Shown here: piece by piece, positions 11,640 through 23,591 of the stretch
How positions within the stretch are numbered: position 1 is the first letter of the stretch
Layout of the letters: each line of letters starts with the position of its first letter
DNA from: Castor canadensis
Lineage: Eukaryota; Chordata; Mammalia; Rodentia; Castoridae
Assembly: GCF_047511655.1 (NCBI RefSeq)
Contig: NC_133403.1
Location: forward strand, 15,559,014-15,623,013
Direction: 5' to 3'
Length of the DNA stretch: 64,000 nucleotides
Notes under the pieces: model-generated
Database searches by the model: none
Seen by the model: the letters and a program-made list of their open reading frames with translations, nothing else
What the model was told of the DNA's origin: nothing
Position numbers and translations under genes: made by a program

Positions 11640-12724
11640 CAGGACTCCTGTGAGGAGGAGACATGGGCTTCTCAGTCAGGACTGTGCTTTCAACTTGAGC
11701 CTTTAAAATAAATTTATTTATTTATCTTGTCTAAGAGCTTTCAGATTCCATACAACAGTCCATTGCATTTGGGTGGGAGGAGGAATGGAAATATATGGTT
11801 CACAGAACTTGCACTTGGAGCTTTCATCAGCCTAGCTGTAAGCACCCACAGTTGCAGGCATCTCCTGGAGCCCAGTCTCAGTGCCTTCAGACCCCACTCA
11901 ACAATTTTCCAATAATTGTGAGAGAGAGGGCAGAGTATATCTTGTAGTTCTAATGGCCTGTTCACAGAGCTCTTGGTGCATCTGACAGCAAACACCTGCA
12001 GTTGTCAGACAGGTCCTGGAAGCCAATCTCACTGCAGGCCATAGTTGGGTGCTGTATTTCACAGTGATCCCTAGATGATGGGACTTGCTACTTGCCACGG
12101 CTGGTGTGGTCACCAACTATCTCACCCTTCACTGATGGAACTCCTTGCTATTTAAAGAACTCACTTGGCTAGTGTCAGAATTTTTCACTCTCCATTAGCA
12201 CCTCTCATGGCCGTCTCACATGCAGACAGTGAAACAAGGGGTTCCAAGATTCCCTGAGCACAGATATGTTTCTCTAGTTCTCAAGTTCCCAGTGTAGCTC
12301 AGTCTAGAACATTCAGCTCTCTGTCAGTTAAGAGATTTTAAAGACTAGCCTGTCATCAAGAAGTCTTTGTCACACTAAATTCCAACACTTAACTTAATGT
12401 TGAGGGAAAAGAGAACTCTTCCACAGCCAGATCTGCTACAATGTCACCAAAGTCACTTAGTGATCCTTGTGAAGGTGGCTTTGTTTCTCTCCCCTTCTTA
12501 TGGGCTGAACTGTGCCTGTACCTTGCGTTGGTTTTCTAATTTGATTGTGGCATTTATGTTTCCCCATTTTTCCTGCTGTTCTGTCCACCTTTCAAGTTTC
12601 CTAATGTTCTTCCACTCTTTCTTCTTTGTTACCCTGAATCTTCTCACAGTCAAACAGAGTTTCAAGTCTGCTATCTTTCCCCACATCTAGTGCAGCTGTT
12701 TTTGAAAACTGTATTGAAGTTTAC
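11640..12724. other. Intergenic, short internal repeat only
   Basis: An A/T-rich TTTATTTATTTAT run lies at 11709-11726. Two imperfect copies of a CACAGTTGCAG-type segment followed by CCTGGAgCCcA-like sequence appear near 11847-11880 and 11995-12035. No gene is recognised. Confidence 0.5.
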
Positions 12725-13400
12725 TTCAAAATTAAGAACAGATCAATCATATGATTGAGCCATGCCATTTGTAGGTGGAAATACAAAAAACGTGTAGTCT
12801 GTGTATGAAAGAAACATGTAAAATCACTTGCTTATTCAAGTATTATTCATAATCCACCAGGTACCACCAGTGGATAGATAGACCAAAATTGAGTAATGTG
12901 TAGACAATGAAACATTATTTAGTCAAAAAAGAATGGCACTTTTGTAATGATTATGTAATTAAAGGACTAGATCATAGCAAAAATATGCCTTGTTTACAAA
13001 GAGAAATACCACATGATCTCACTGGTGGACAGATGATAACATTGGATTTCATTGAAAGATAGAGAGGGACAGTGGTCACTAGAGACTGGAAAAGTTGGAG
13101 GAGGGGGTGGAGTGAGGAGAAATGGTTACCAAATACATTTAGGAGGAAACAGTTCTAGTGATCTATACCACAGGAGGAAACATAGTTTAAAAGATTATTT
13201 TGCATACTTCAAAATAACAGGAGAGGAGTGTAAGCATTCCTCCAATTGAAAATAAATGATAGATGCTTAATTGATGGATGTTATTTTTCACGTTTTATCT
13301 TTATACTTTCTATGTATCAAATATTATACTCTGTGTGTTGGATATTATGTATTAATGTTTAAAATACATAATGAAAATGTAGATACAAATATGTGATGAT
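12725..13400 (+). mobile_element. Old LINE-1 3' end, sense
   Basis: Diverged end of L1 ORF2 (the CCATTTGTAGGTGGAAATAC region near 12766, GGCACTTTTGTAATGATTAT near 12934) followed by L1 3' UTR (CACATGATCTCACTGGTGG near 13010, GTTCTAGTGATCTATACCAC near 13152, CAAAATAACAGGAGAG near 13209). It has no open frame. Its 3' part overlaps the first unit of the tandem duplication described separately. Confidence 0.75.
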
Positions 13401-15350
13401 CATACATGGGATTTGTGTTCAAAATCTACAACAAAAATAAAATAAATAGCATTGTGGAATAGTATTTGCCTAGTGAAAGTGTGGGTTTGTGTTTCACATT
13501 TAGCAGAACAAATTTTAAAAATAAAATAAATTAATTTTAATTAATTAATTTGCAAGCTTGTGTGTCTGTTAGAGATATTCCCACATTCTAAGAAATGTTT
13601 GTAATCTAAGCCCAGTTATCTTTAAAATCTAACATAATACTACAGAATGCTACTTATTTGGGTAATATCAAATATATTCAAATTTCAAATTTTAAAAGTC
13701 TAATTTATATGACAATGTAATTGTATTATAATCACTAAAAGTCCTTAAGTAAGGAAATAAATCTGTCTGCAAATGAGTAATGATGCATATGATGGCAAAC
13801 AATTGAAAGCATACATTGATGATCAGGAATGAAATTAACAGGACTGCAAGCACAATTCTGAAGCGATTTTCAGTGACAGAGGGGAAATAAAAAATGATCT
13901 TACAAGGAAGCACTCATTAATCTACATTGTCACTATTTATCAATAATAATTCATTATAAGATCTAAAAATTTTAATAAGGTTTTTGAAATTTGAATACAT
14001 AAAGGAAAGGACAAAGTATTGTTATATATAGTAGAAGGACAGACAGAAAATAAAGTTGAAAGAAAGATGATACCATTTGTATAACATCACTTAGTATTAG
14101 TGAGACCCAATCTCAAAGCTGGACATGGATTTGTGTGCTAGTGGTCTCAGCTCTATTGGAGTTGTAGGTAGGAGGATCACAATGCAAAACCAAAACCCCA
14201 GCAGAGAGGAGTGAGGAGAAATAGTTTCCAAACACCATGAGGAGGAAATAACTCTAACATTCATGGTGGGCTCACTATGATTACAATAGATTTCATATTT
14301 CACAATAGGGGAAGAATTCTACATAGGTTTCCAGAAAAAGCAACTGATAAATGTTAGAAGATATGTATGGGCTACATTTCTAATTTTAGCATTACACATT
14401 GTGTGCATGCATAAAGTAATGTACACTATCTGTTAAATATTTTGTGTGAATTTAAAAAATTAAATCATGAGACTGCAGGGTTAGCTCACTGGCACAGCAC
14501 ATGAAAAAAATTAACAGCACTGTGATATAGTGCTTGCCTAACATAAGTGAGACTTTCTGTAAAAAACTATAGTACTAAAAGTATTTTAAATAATGTAAAT
14601 TAATGAATTTACTTAAATTGCAGACTTGTGCAACTACATAGATATTCCCACGTTGTAAGTAATGTGTTAATGTTATCACAATTATGTTCAAAATATAACT
14701 GAGTACTCTTAATTCAGGCAATGTAAAATATATTCAGTGTTCAAACCTGAAAAATCTAATTTTATTAGGAAAAGAAGTTTATTGTAATCACAGAAGCCTC
14801 CTCAAATATTAAAATAAAACTATTTTCAAATGAATTCTGTCACACTCATGACAGGTGATTTAGATAACCATTGATCATCATGAATAAGATTAACATCTGC
14901 TGGCACAAATTCTTAAAAGATTTTCAATTAGGCAAAGGAAAAAATAGTCTACAAAGAAAACCTTCAACCTGGCATCAGTGGCTCATGCTTGTAATACTAG
15001 CTACTCAGGAGGATTGCAGTTGGATGCTAGCCTGGGCAAATAGTTTAGGAGACCATATCTTGAAAAATCACTTCATGCAAAAAAAGCTAGTGGACTGGCT
15101 CAAGATATACGCACTGAAATCAAACCCCAGAAACACACAAAAAAGAAAGAATACACTCAATGTTTGTTTGTTTTATCACTGCTTACCAAAAATGAAGCAT
15201 TACAGGAACTACAGTTATTAATAAGAATTTGAAAACCAGGCAGATAAAACGGGGCAAAATGTTGGTATTTGTAGTAGGAGGACAAAGAGGAAATAAACAT
15301 AAAAGCAAAATGTTCCCACTAATAATGATGATATCACATTTTAACCAACA
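13098..15350. repeat. Diverged tandem duplication, two ~1.1-kb units
   Basis: Unit 1 (about 13098-14095) and unit 2 (about 14205-15350) share colinear blocks: GAGGAGAAAT near 13114 and 14213; GATATTCCCAC near 13576 and 14640; AATATATTCA near 13672 and 14727; GATTTTCA near 13865 and 14922; and a GTAGnAGGACA block near 14029 and 15274. Each unit starts with an L1 3' UTR and continues into non-L1 sequence that is also shared, so independent L1 insertions do not explain it. Unit 2 has gained a SINE (14967-15150). B1-like fragments sit at the junctions (about 14120-14190 and 15365-15470). Confidence 0.75.
14967..15150 (+). mobile_element. Dimeric SINE (B1/Alu-like plus ID-like; B1-dID type)
   Basis: The left half is 7SL-like (CAGTGGCTCATGCTTGTAAT, CTAGCTACTCAGGAGGA, AGCCTGGGCAAATAG). 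The right half is tRNA-like (TAGTGGACTGGCTCAAG ... AAACCCCAG) before an A-rich tail. This order is that of the dimeric B1-dID SINEs known from squirrel-related and castorid rodents. It supports a rodent source; the exact subfamily was not tested. Confidence 0.8.
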
Positions 15351-15757
15351 AGGCAGGAATGGAGGCATGCTCCAGTTTTGTAACCTCCACTGGAGGAGTG
15401 AGGAGGGTTATCACAGTGCAAGATTCACAGATAGCAATAAGATGAGACTGTATCTAAAAAAACATATCTAAAGAAAGAGAATCTGGATGTGTGGATGAAG
15501 GGGGAGAAAAACTGCAAAGGAAACAAATGGCTCTGAGTTCAAAAAACACTACCACCAGAAAATAAAAGAGAGAAGAGACAGATTAATGTTTTCTGAGACA
15601 GGAGAGATCTTCATGGTATTGTCCGGTAGATGACTTGGTAGGACCCAGTGCTTCAGAAAGAAAATTTCATCTGTGGGTCTGTATCTGCCATTGGAACTGA
15701 TGCATTGCTAGCTGTGAGTTAAGTGCCCCATGATGGTCCTGAGTGCCCCTGCATGGA

Positions 15758-15796
15758 AGTTTCTGTCAGGAATTACACTGAAGTCCTGTAACTGTG
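15758..15796 (-). other. IGHV recombination signal, nearly canonical
   Basis: Heptamer CACAGTT (15790-15796, one mismatch at the last base), spacer of exactly 23 bp (15767-15789), and nonamer ACAGAAACT (15758-15766), read on the minus strand. Confidence 0.88.
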
Positions 15797-16231
15797 TTTC
15801 TTGCACAGTAACACAAAGCTATGTCCTCTGTAGTCACAGAGTTCAGCCGGAGGAAGTACTAGTTCTTGGATATGTCTCTGGAGATGGACCTGTGAAACTT
15901 GAGGGACAGGCTGTACTAAGTGCTTCCATTGTAACATATCTCCCCATCCACACCAGGCCTGTTCCTTGGAGCTGCCAGATCCACCCCCAGCAGTAAACAC
16001 TGGTTGTGATTGACAATCCTGAGAACACAATAAGGGACAGGATCTATAAGAGCGTCAGCAGGCCAGGTCCTGACTCTAGCAGCTTTATCTGACAAGGACA
16101 CCTGGTGAAAACAGGAATCATCTGTTATTCATCTGTAATCTCAACTCCCCCATAGCCCCACATTTGATATTGCAGACACTCATATTGTGGAGCTGTCACC
16201 AGGCACAGGAGAAGACCCAAAAAAGTCTCAT
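15797..16231 (-). pseudogene. IGHV pseudogene 3 (clan II, IGHV2-like leader)
   Basis: Leader 16184-16231 with ATG at 16229-16231, beginning MRLFWVF. A frameshift then hides a CLVTAP-like end. The V exon is 15797-16101 behind an intact CAG acceptor. FR1 reads KLLESGPGLL, FR2 contains GTGLVWMGR, and FR3 ends C-Y-C-A-R, so the second cysteine is kept. Lesions: TAG stops in FR1, in CDR2/FR3 (before YSLSLK) and in FR3 (N-stop-Y); at least two frameshifts; and a leader donor of AT instead of GT (ATGAGTG). The recombination signal is nearly intact. It is the third clan II segment in a row at about 4-4.5 kb spacing. Confidence 0.95.
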
Positions 16232-16337
16232 CTTCTAGACCAGCCTTGCTTTCCCCATAGACCTCAGCCCTTTGTGAGGAGAGGACTGTGAGCTCCCACA
16301 GCCTGAGAGGGTGATTTAATCTAGAGACTGAATAATA

Positions 16338-16345
16338 ACTTGCAT
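16338..16345 (-). promoter_or_regulatory. Octamer-like element of IGHV pseudogene 3
   Basis: ATGCAAGT on the minus strand, one mismatch from ATGCAAAT, about 107 bp upstream of the leader ATG. The flanking TTGCATGT (plus strand) matches that around the exact octamer of pseudogene 1, which supports a shared promoter origin. Confidence 0.65.
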
Positions 16346-16369
16346 GTGGAGAGTCCTCTTCTTATACAT

Positions 16370-16792
16370 GTAACTGGCCTCTGATTGTGCTGTGCCCAGT
16401 AAGGGGTCTCTGTCCCAATGTCAAGTGGTGTTCAAATTTGTGATAGGAGGGTATCTGGTTTTCCAGTGATGCTGGAAGCTGGAACATGATGATACCACCT
16501 TTCGAGGACAGAGCTGCTGTCCTCAAAGCCCCTTCATATTCTTGTCTCCAACCCAACTCCCCTGTCTACTCAGGCTCTGCTTCTCTTCCCCCATCTGATT
16601 CCACCAAAACTCTTATTTTTGTCTCTATCTTCCCTCTACAGATATTGAGTAACAGGTGCCTTGGGAGGTTGTTGGATCATCAAAATCACTCCTAATACAT
16701 GAGGTAAAGGACTTAATAGTGCTCTGATAAATCCTGTGACCAAAGGCACACATATGATAGGACCATACAGACTGGTTAAAATACTGTGTTTG
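16370..16792. other. No recognised feature
   Basis: Upstream flank of IGHV pseudogene 3. It has nothing I can assign. Confidence 0.4.
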
Positions 16793-16882
16793 ACTCAGGC
16801 AGGGTGACACACTCCTGTAATTCCCAGTGCTCAGGAGCCAGTCAGGAAAATCACAATTCTATGCCTGCATGGGCTAAAGTAT
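16793..16882 (+). mobile_element. B1-like SINE fragment
   Basis: Diverged 7SL-like block: GTGACACACTCCTGTAATTC, then a GTGCTCAGGAG-type segment, then ATCACAATTCTATGCCTGCA. It has no tail and no right half. Confidence 0.6.
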
Positions 16883-17729
16883 TGATAATGGATTTCAAAA
16901 ATGATGTTTGGTCATTACCTCCCATGCTAGAGAAACCTAGTGGGGTGGTGTCCACACATTGTCCTTTGCTGTGACTGTAGGAGCCATTGGTGAACACCAG
17001 GATGCAAAGAAAGCTGGACATGAAGTAGAGACCATTTTTCTGTAAAGTGAATGATTCTCCCACTTGAAAACTCTGACCAAAAGTACTCTTTGGAGAGTAT
17101 ACAAAATGGTGACAGCAACAAAGCTACATATTGCATGAGCTCCAGGAATCAGGGACCTTGCTGAAATGCAGGATACACACTTGGCTGAGTTAAAGCACCA
17201 GGGAGAGCTGAAACTTCAGCACCCTGAACCCCTAGCTTGTGACATGGATGGGTTCTCCATGTCACAATACACTGAAAGAACAGTTGGGCTGCCACCCACC
17301 TGCTGGCCCTCTAGGCCTCCCCAGTCCCACCAAGCCACTGCCTGTCAGCCTACCTAGGCCCCACCCACGGGCCAGCCAAGCCACTGTCTGCCAGTCCACC
17401 AGGCTGATGCACCACAGGCCCATTTGTACACCACCCTGATGGAGGGTTCTAGTGCCACCACATGCCAGCTCCAAACCTACTTAGGAGACACAAACAGGAC
17501 AGAATGCTAATGGAGAAACAACAGAACTAAGACTGAAATACAACTGTTTCTGAACCAGGGATATTATTTTTACTTCTTTTTCTTTTTTCTTTTCTTTAAG
17601 TGTTTATCTTGCTCACTGTTTGATTATCCACCATCACTCCCTGTTGATTTTGTTAATTTTACAGTTGTAAGGTAGCTGAATTACACATAGAATAGAGACA
17701 GCAACAGTACCAAGTGGAATGATGGGAAG

Positions 17730-18840
17730 ATGAAAAAGGGATGGAAAACTTTCTCCCCCAAAAATAAATTAGCACAGGATTCAAAGGGAAATGAATAAAA
17801 CAGATAGCCAGATCCAGATTCCAACAAAACAAGGTAAACTATAACTAGGAACCCAATGAGGCCCACAAGAACAATATGAAAGAAGAAATTCTCTATGTAA
17901 TCAATGAGAATTTCATAGAGATGTTACTAGACATGGTCAACCAAAATATAGAGGAGGCACTCAAGAAATTCCAATACAACAAAAATAAAGAATATGAGAA
18001 AACACAAAAACGAATAAATGCAATTTTAGGATCCCTTAATAAACATCAAAGTGAAACAGAGAACACCATAAATAGACAGATAAATGAGTTAAGGATGAAA
18101 ATTGACAATAAAGAGGAAGTGACACATGATATGGAAAACCTCAGAAAAAAGAATGAAACAGAAATACAAAATAAAATGGAAGGCCACTCCAGCAGACTAG
18201 AATAAGCAGAAGACAGAATCTCAGAACTTGAAGATGAAATGGTAAAAAAAAAGGAAAAACTGAAGAATTATTAGTCAGATAACTCAAGTCCTGTGAAAGG
18301 AATATGAAAGAAAACACGGACCCCATCAAAAGACCAAACCTGAGAATCACGGGCATTGAAGAAGGAAAAGAGGTACAAGCAAAGAAATTGTAATATATTC
18401 AACAAAATAATAACAGAATATTTTCCAAATCTAAAGAAAATTGTGCCTATTCAGATACAGGGATCCTCTAGGACACCAAGGAGACTTGATCAAAGTAGAA
18501 CTACCCCACAACATATTATCATTAAAACAACAAGCACAGAGTCTAGGGAAAGAATATTGAAGGTTGTAAGAGAGAAAAAACAAATAACGAACAAAGGTAA
18601 AACCATCAAAATCACAGCAGATTTCTCAATGGAAACCTTAAAAGCAAGAAGAGCATGGAGTGAGGTCTTCCAAGCTCTGAATGAAAATAACTTCAACACT
18701 AGGATACTCTACCCAGCAAAACTATCATTCAAACTAGATGAAATAATAAAAGTCTTCCATGATAACTAGAAACTACACAATATATGACCAGAAAGCCACC
18801 ACTACAAAAGATTCTTCAAGGAATTCTGCACACAGAAAAT
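17730..18840 (+). pseudogene. L1-C ORF1 remnant (RNA-binding chaperone)
   Basis: L1 ORF1 protein coats L1 RNA and aids retrotransposition. The start ATG at 17730 opens MKKGWKTFSPK, but a stop follows within 20 codons. Open pieces remain: a coiled-coil-rich part at 17876-18205 (repeated E/K/N heptad-like sequence, NENFIEMLLDMVNQNIEEA) and the RRM plus C-terminal domain at 18356-18769 (ARRAWSEVFQALNENN, RILYPAKLSF). The frame is broken by a stop at 18203-18205, frameshifts between 18206 and 18356, and a stop at 18767. It cannot make a full protein. Confidence 0.88.
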
Positions 18841-18963
18841 GAAAGCAAACAAACCCATGAAAGGGCATACAGTATCAAACCACAAGAGAAGAGAAGGCAA
18901 GAAAGTACAGTAACATTGATTCAGCTGCACACAATCAAATCATTAAACAACAAATACAATTAA

Positions 18964-19694
18964 ATGACAGGAATCACCAAATACATATTAATACTAATAC
19001 TGAATATTAATAGAATTAATTGTCCCATCAACACACCACTTGGCAAACTGGATCAAAAAAGAAGATCCAACAATCTGTAACTACAGGAGACCCATCTCAT
19101 TGACAGAAAGAAGCACTGCCTGAGGGTTAAAGGCTGGAAGAAGACTTATCAAGACAATGGCCCCTGAAAACAGGCAGGGATTGCAATACTTATCTCAGAG
19201 AAAGTAGACCTCAAACTTACACTGATCAAACGAGATAAAGAAGGACTCTCCATACCAATAAAAGGGGAAATACACCAAAAGAAGACAACAATTGTCAACC
19301 TATATGCACCCAACAGCAATGCACCCAATTTCATCAAACATGCTCTGAAGGACCTAAAAACATATATAGACTCAATCACATGGTAGTGGGAGACTTTAAT
19401 ACCCTCCCATCAATAATAGATAGGTCATAAAAACAAAAAATGAATAAAGAAATTCTAGACCTAATTCACACCATAACTCAAATGGACCTAGCTAACGTCT
19501 ACAGAATATTTCAAAGTTCTGCAGAATATTCATTCTTCTCAGTGCCCCATGGAGCCTTCTTCAAAATTGATCATATTTTCAGCCACAAAGCAAGCTACAA
19601 CAGACATAACAACATAGAAATAATCTCATGCATACTATGTGATCACAATGCATTAAAACTAGAAATCAACAACAACAGTAAAAACAGGACATAA
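18964..19694 (+). pseudogene. L1-C ORF2 remnant, endonuclease part only
   Basis: Starts at ATG 18964. The APE-type endonuclease is recognisable: LNIN near the start, LQETHLIDR, KAGIAILISEKVDL-like sequence, YAPN, and a DHN-type end (CDHNALKLEIN) near 19640. Stops occur soon after the start and around 19380-19440, with frameshifts. Reverse transcriptase is absent because the sequence is cut at 19694 by the tandem array. Confidence 0.87.
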
Positions 19695-20837
19695 AGTATG
19701 AAAATTTATTAGAAAGAGCAAAGAAATTAATACACCATGACACCACCAGTATTACACACACACACACAAACTCGAAACCCACCTATACCCAAAGGATGCA
19801 GAAAGTTACTCCACAGAGCTGAAATGCCAGCGTTACCCTATGGTGCAGACACTTTCATGACTTAAAATAGGATCAAACTGAGAAAAATACATGAAGTCAC
19901 ACCATTTCCACCAATGTTCTTGAAAAGAAGACATACTGTCACCTTTATGCCAATGAGGAGGGAAACCATGATCCAACAGAGTCTATGACTGAAGGGATCA
20001 CTAGAATTGAAATCATTTCTAGCAGGCCAATGCTGCACATGGACACATGTATCATGATACCTGATATACACTGGATATATTCAATGAATGCTGAACATTT
20101 CTTCCTCGACAATAGATTACAGTTGATGTTCAGAATAGAATGTTGAGCCAAACCTGTAATTAGTGACTTCCTGGAACCATTGCTGACTTGCATTATTGGA
20201 ACAGAGTACATAACAGACACTGACACAGGAAATAGTTTACAAACCAACCACACACCCACACATTCACAAACACACCCATAGTGGGGCTATGTGCCAGGAA
20301 TATTAAGCATTCTGGTGTAAGTGAATTTCTGGGCTTTCATCTAAGTAAAGAACTTTTCAGCAGCACCCAAACTTCATGAACACCAGGGAACACTGGTGAG
20401 TCAGGGTAATTTCTTTAAACATTCATTGCCATGGTTTAATGAAACCTGCTGGCCAGAGAACAAGTGATGTCAGATCAACAGGTGATTGGGTCTACATGTA
20501 ACCTCATTCCTCCCTTGCCAGTCTTCTAGTACCACACCATGAGATCAGGTTTAAAGGTGAGTCCCTGAAATCAAGGCAGCCTGTGTACCAGAGTGAGATC
20601 CAGGGTGGCCTGTTCTGCTCGGTGAGATCAAGGCCCAAATTTCACAAAGCTTGGGGACATTCCAAACTGTGGGGCATGCTAGCTTAGGATAGCAGTGAAG
20701 AATGGACTCCCCTAATCCTTACATGCTCAGGTCACCCATGTATCCCAGCCCCATTTCCCTAGGCCCAACTTAACTGAGAAGTCTTCCACACAAGACAGGG
20801 GCACCTTCCTCCAGGTTCCTCCTGCTTGTCTGGCTGG

Positions 20838-20851
20838 GCTGCCATAGCAAC
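20838..20851 (+). promoter_or_regulatory. RFX X-box-like site in array unit 1
   Basis: GCTGCCATAGCAAC, close to the palindromic RFX consensus GTTGCCATGGCAAC. The equivalent in unit 2 (23185) is GCTACCATAGCAAC. Unit 3 lacks this segment. Motif match only; binding is inferred. Confidence 0.45.
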
Positions 20852-21252
20852 AGGCCAGGCAGGAGCTGCCTCAAACTCTCTAAGATCCAGGGGCAGTGGG
20901 CCAACTGTGACATCACCACCAAGTCTCTCCTGATTGTTCAGACTGTGTAAGTACTCCCTCTAAGCCCTTTCCCCTCCCCCTCCACAATCCAGTCACTACT
21001 GTGCCAGTCTCCTGGCAAGATCTTGTGATCAGAGGATGGATTGCCCTTCTCCTTCACTTTCCCTCGTCAGCTTGTTCTAGGTTCAGCTGGGATGACATTT
21101 CTGTCCTGTTCCATAGAACGGCCAATCTGGAATCCGCATTTTGGAGGACAGAAAGTGTTCCTAGTGGTGACTCAAAAACACCTCAAGATCTTTGCAGTTC
21201 CATCAGCCAGGAAAACTCCCTTAACTTTGGGTGAGGCAATGTCCCTCCCAGA

Positions 21253-21270
21253 ACTACATTTCCCATCATG
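21253..21270 (+). promoter_or_regulatory. ZNF143/SBS-like motif in array unit 1
   Basis: ACTACATTTCCCATCATG closely fits the ZNF143/THAP11 site (ACTACAnTTCCCAGCATG) with one mismatch. It is followed by GTGGGAT, resembling the RBPJ half often fused to that site. Confidence 0.5.
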
Positions 21271-23184
21271 TGGGATGATATCCCCTCATGTGGATGCAAA
21301 ATATAGCACACTGGGAACCAGGGGCTGTTATTCATGGCTTTTATGTTCCCAATTCATCAAAACACACAAACCCACACACTGGTTGGCATGAGCCTCAAAG
21401 TGACCAGAAGAGTTCAGTTCATGTCACCAAAGAAATTAACTCATTTTGACCCAAGAAGTACACTGGTACACACAGGGTCTACTCAATGATTGCTTGGTAT
21501 TCCCTACTCAGTGAAATTGTTGCCAACTCTCCTGTGAACGGCATCTTTCAGGAACATCAGACACTGGGGAGTATCTTGAAGCACTCAGGAAGGACATTCA
21601 TTTCTGCAAAGATTCTCTGTGGGACATAACAGTACACTTTCCCTTGTGGAACTGAACACATACAATCGGGACAACTCAATGCTTTTCATCAAAGTGACTT
21701 CAGGGTTTCAACATAATTTCTACGAACCAGTGAATAGAAAATTGAACAATAAATATCACAAACACAAAAACACATACAGACACACAGACATACCCACAAA
21801 GTGATGATATCCTGATTGTTATCAAGTAAATGAATTTCTTAACTTCTATCTACTGAATAGCAACGTTGAAAGAGATCAGAAGTCACTGAATGCCAGGACA
21901 CCCTAGTGCATTCCACAAATTCCCACAGTCTTAAAGAGAGCTTTTGATTCAAGGAGTCTTATGCATGCCTAAACAGTTGATATACTCAATGAGTGTGAAA
22001 TAGTGTGTAGTGTGGGAATTTATTATAAAGAGCAGAGAAATTAATACACTATGACACTAAGGGTACTACACACACACACTCACATGCACACATGCACACA
22101 CAAACACAAACAGGAACTCTGTGTATGTTTCATGCATGTTGAATGTTAACAGCAATATTTGAAATCCCTGTGTTACCTTACTGTGGAGAAACTTTCAATA
22201 CATAAAAAAAGCACGAAACTTAGAAAAATATATATTGTGACATCGTTTCCACCAATGTTCTTGGAAAGAAGACATATGACCACCTTTATTCCAATGAAGA
22301 AGTAAACCCAAATCCACCACAGTCTGTGCATGAAGCCGTCACTGGAATTGAAATCATTTCTAGAGAGACAATGATGCACAATGTCACATGTATCAGTATA
22401 CCGGGCATTCACTGGGCATGATCAATGAATGCTGAATATTTCCCAACAGACAATTTGTCACAGCTGATCTTCAGAATCGCAAGGTTGAGCCAAACGCGAA
22501 ATTAGTGATTTTCAGGAATCCTTGCTGAGTTGCATTATTTGGACAGAGTATTTAACAGACACAGATTCAGGAAATATTTCCCAACAAAACAAGCGCCCCC
22601 ACACACAAACACACCTACAGTGTTGTTAAGTTCCATGAATATTAAGTGTTCTGGTGCAAGTGGGTTTCTAGGATTTCATCTAAGTAAAGTATTTTCAGCA
22701 GCACCAATACATAATGAACACCAGGAAACACTGGAGACTCAGGGTAATTTCTTCAAACATTCATTGCCATGGTTTAATGAACCCAGCTGGCCAGAGAACA
22801 AGTGATGTCAGGTCAACAGGTGAGTGGGTCTACATGTAACCTCATTCCTCCCTTACCAGTACTCTAGTACCACAGTGTGAGATCAGGTTTAAGGTTGAGC
22901 CCCTGAAATCAATGCAGCCTGTGTACCAGAGTGAGACCCAGGGCACGCTGTTCAGCTCAGTGAGATCCAGGCCTAAAGCGCACAAAGCCTGTGGACATTC
23001 CAAACCATGGGGCATGCTAGCTTAGGATAACAGTGAAGAATGGAATTCCCCAATCCTTACATGCTCAGGTCACCCATGTGCTTCTGTTGTCCCAGCCACA
23101 TTTCCCTAGTCCCCACTTAACTGAGAAGTCTTCCACACAAGACAGGGGCACCTTCCTCCAGGTTCCTCCTGCTTGTCTGGCTGG

Positions 23185-23198
23185 GCTACCATAGCAAC
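23185..23198 (+). promoter_or_regulatory. RFX X-box-like site in array unit 2
   Basis: GCTACCATAGCAAC at the position equivalent to 20838 in unit 1, one base different from that copy. Confidence 0.4.
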
Positions 23199-23591
23199 AG
23201 GTCAGGCAGAATCTGCCTGAGGACTCTCCAAGATCCAGGGGCGGTGAGCCATCTGTAACATCACCACCAAGTCTCTCCTGATTGCTCAGACTGTGTAAGC
23301 ACTCCCTCTAAGGCCCCTCCACTTCCAGGATCCAGCCTCTAGTGTCCCAATCTCCTGGCAAGATCCTGTGATCAGAGGATCCATCGCCCTTCTCCAATTT
23401 CCCTCATCAGCTTGTTCTAGGTCCAGTTGGTATGACATTTCTGTCCTGTTCCATAGAACTGCCATACAGGAACACGCATTTTGGAGGACAGGAAGTGTTC
23501 CTAGTGGTGACTTCAAAAACACCTCATGATGTTTGCAGTTCCATCATCCAGGAAAACTCCCTTTACCTGGGTAGGCAATGTCCCTCCCAGA

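Larger units (their letters stand above)
16930..19694 (+). mobile_element. LINE-1, 3'-truncated by a tandem array (L1-C)
   Basis: This element keeps its 5' part and lacks its 3' part: probable GC-rich 5' UTR (from about 16930; CCAC/GCCACTG imperfect repeats at 17330-17400; T-rich block 17560-17600), ORF1 remnant (17730-18840) and the endonuclease part of ORF2 (from 18964). It stops abruptly at 19694, inside endonuclease sequence, where the 2.3-kb array begins. Loss of the 3' end is the opposite of normal L1 5' truncation, so a later rearrangement, not insertion, made this edge. The 5' boundary is approximate. Confidence 0.85.
19695..22012. repeat. Array unit 1 (full length)
   Basis: Begins with AAATTTATTAGAAAGAGCAA after the broken L1 endonuclease. 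It contains an RFX X-box-like site at 20838, a CRE-like TGACATCA (20908-20915), a GTGTAAGTAC splice-donor-like site near 20946, and a ZNF143-type motif at 21253. It ends in the CTTATGCATGCCTAAACAGT block that precedes unit 2. Left half more diverged from the other two units. Confidence 0.85.
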
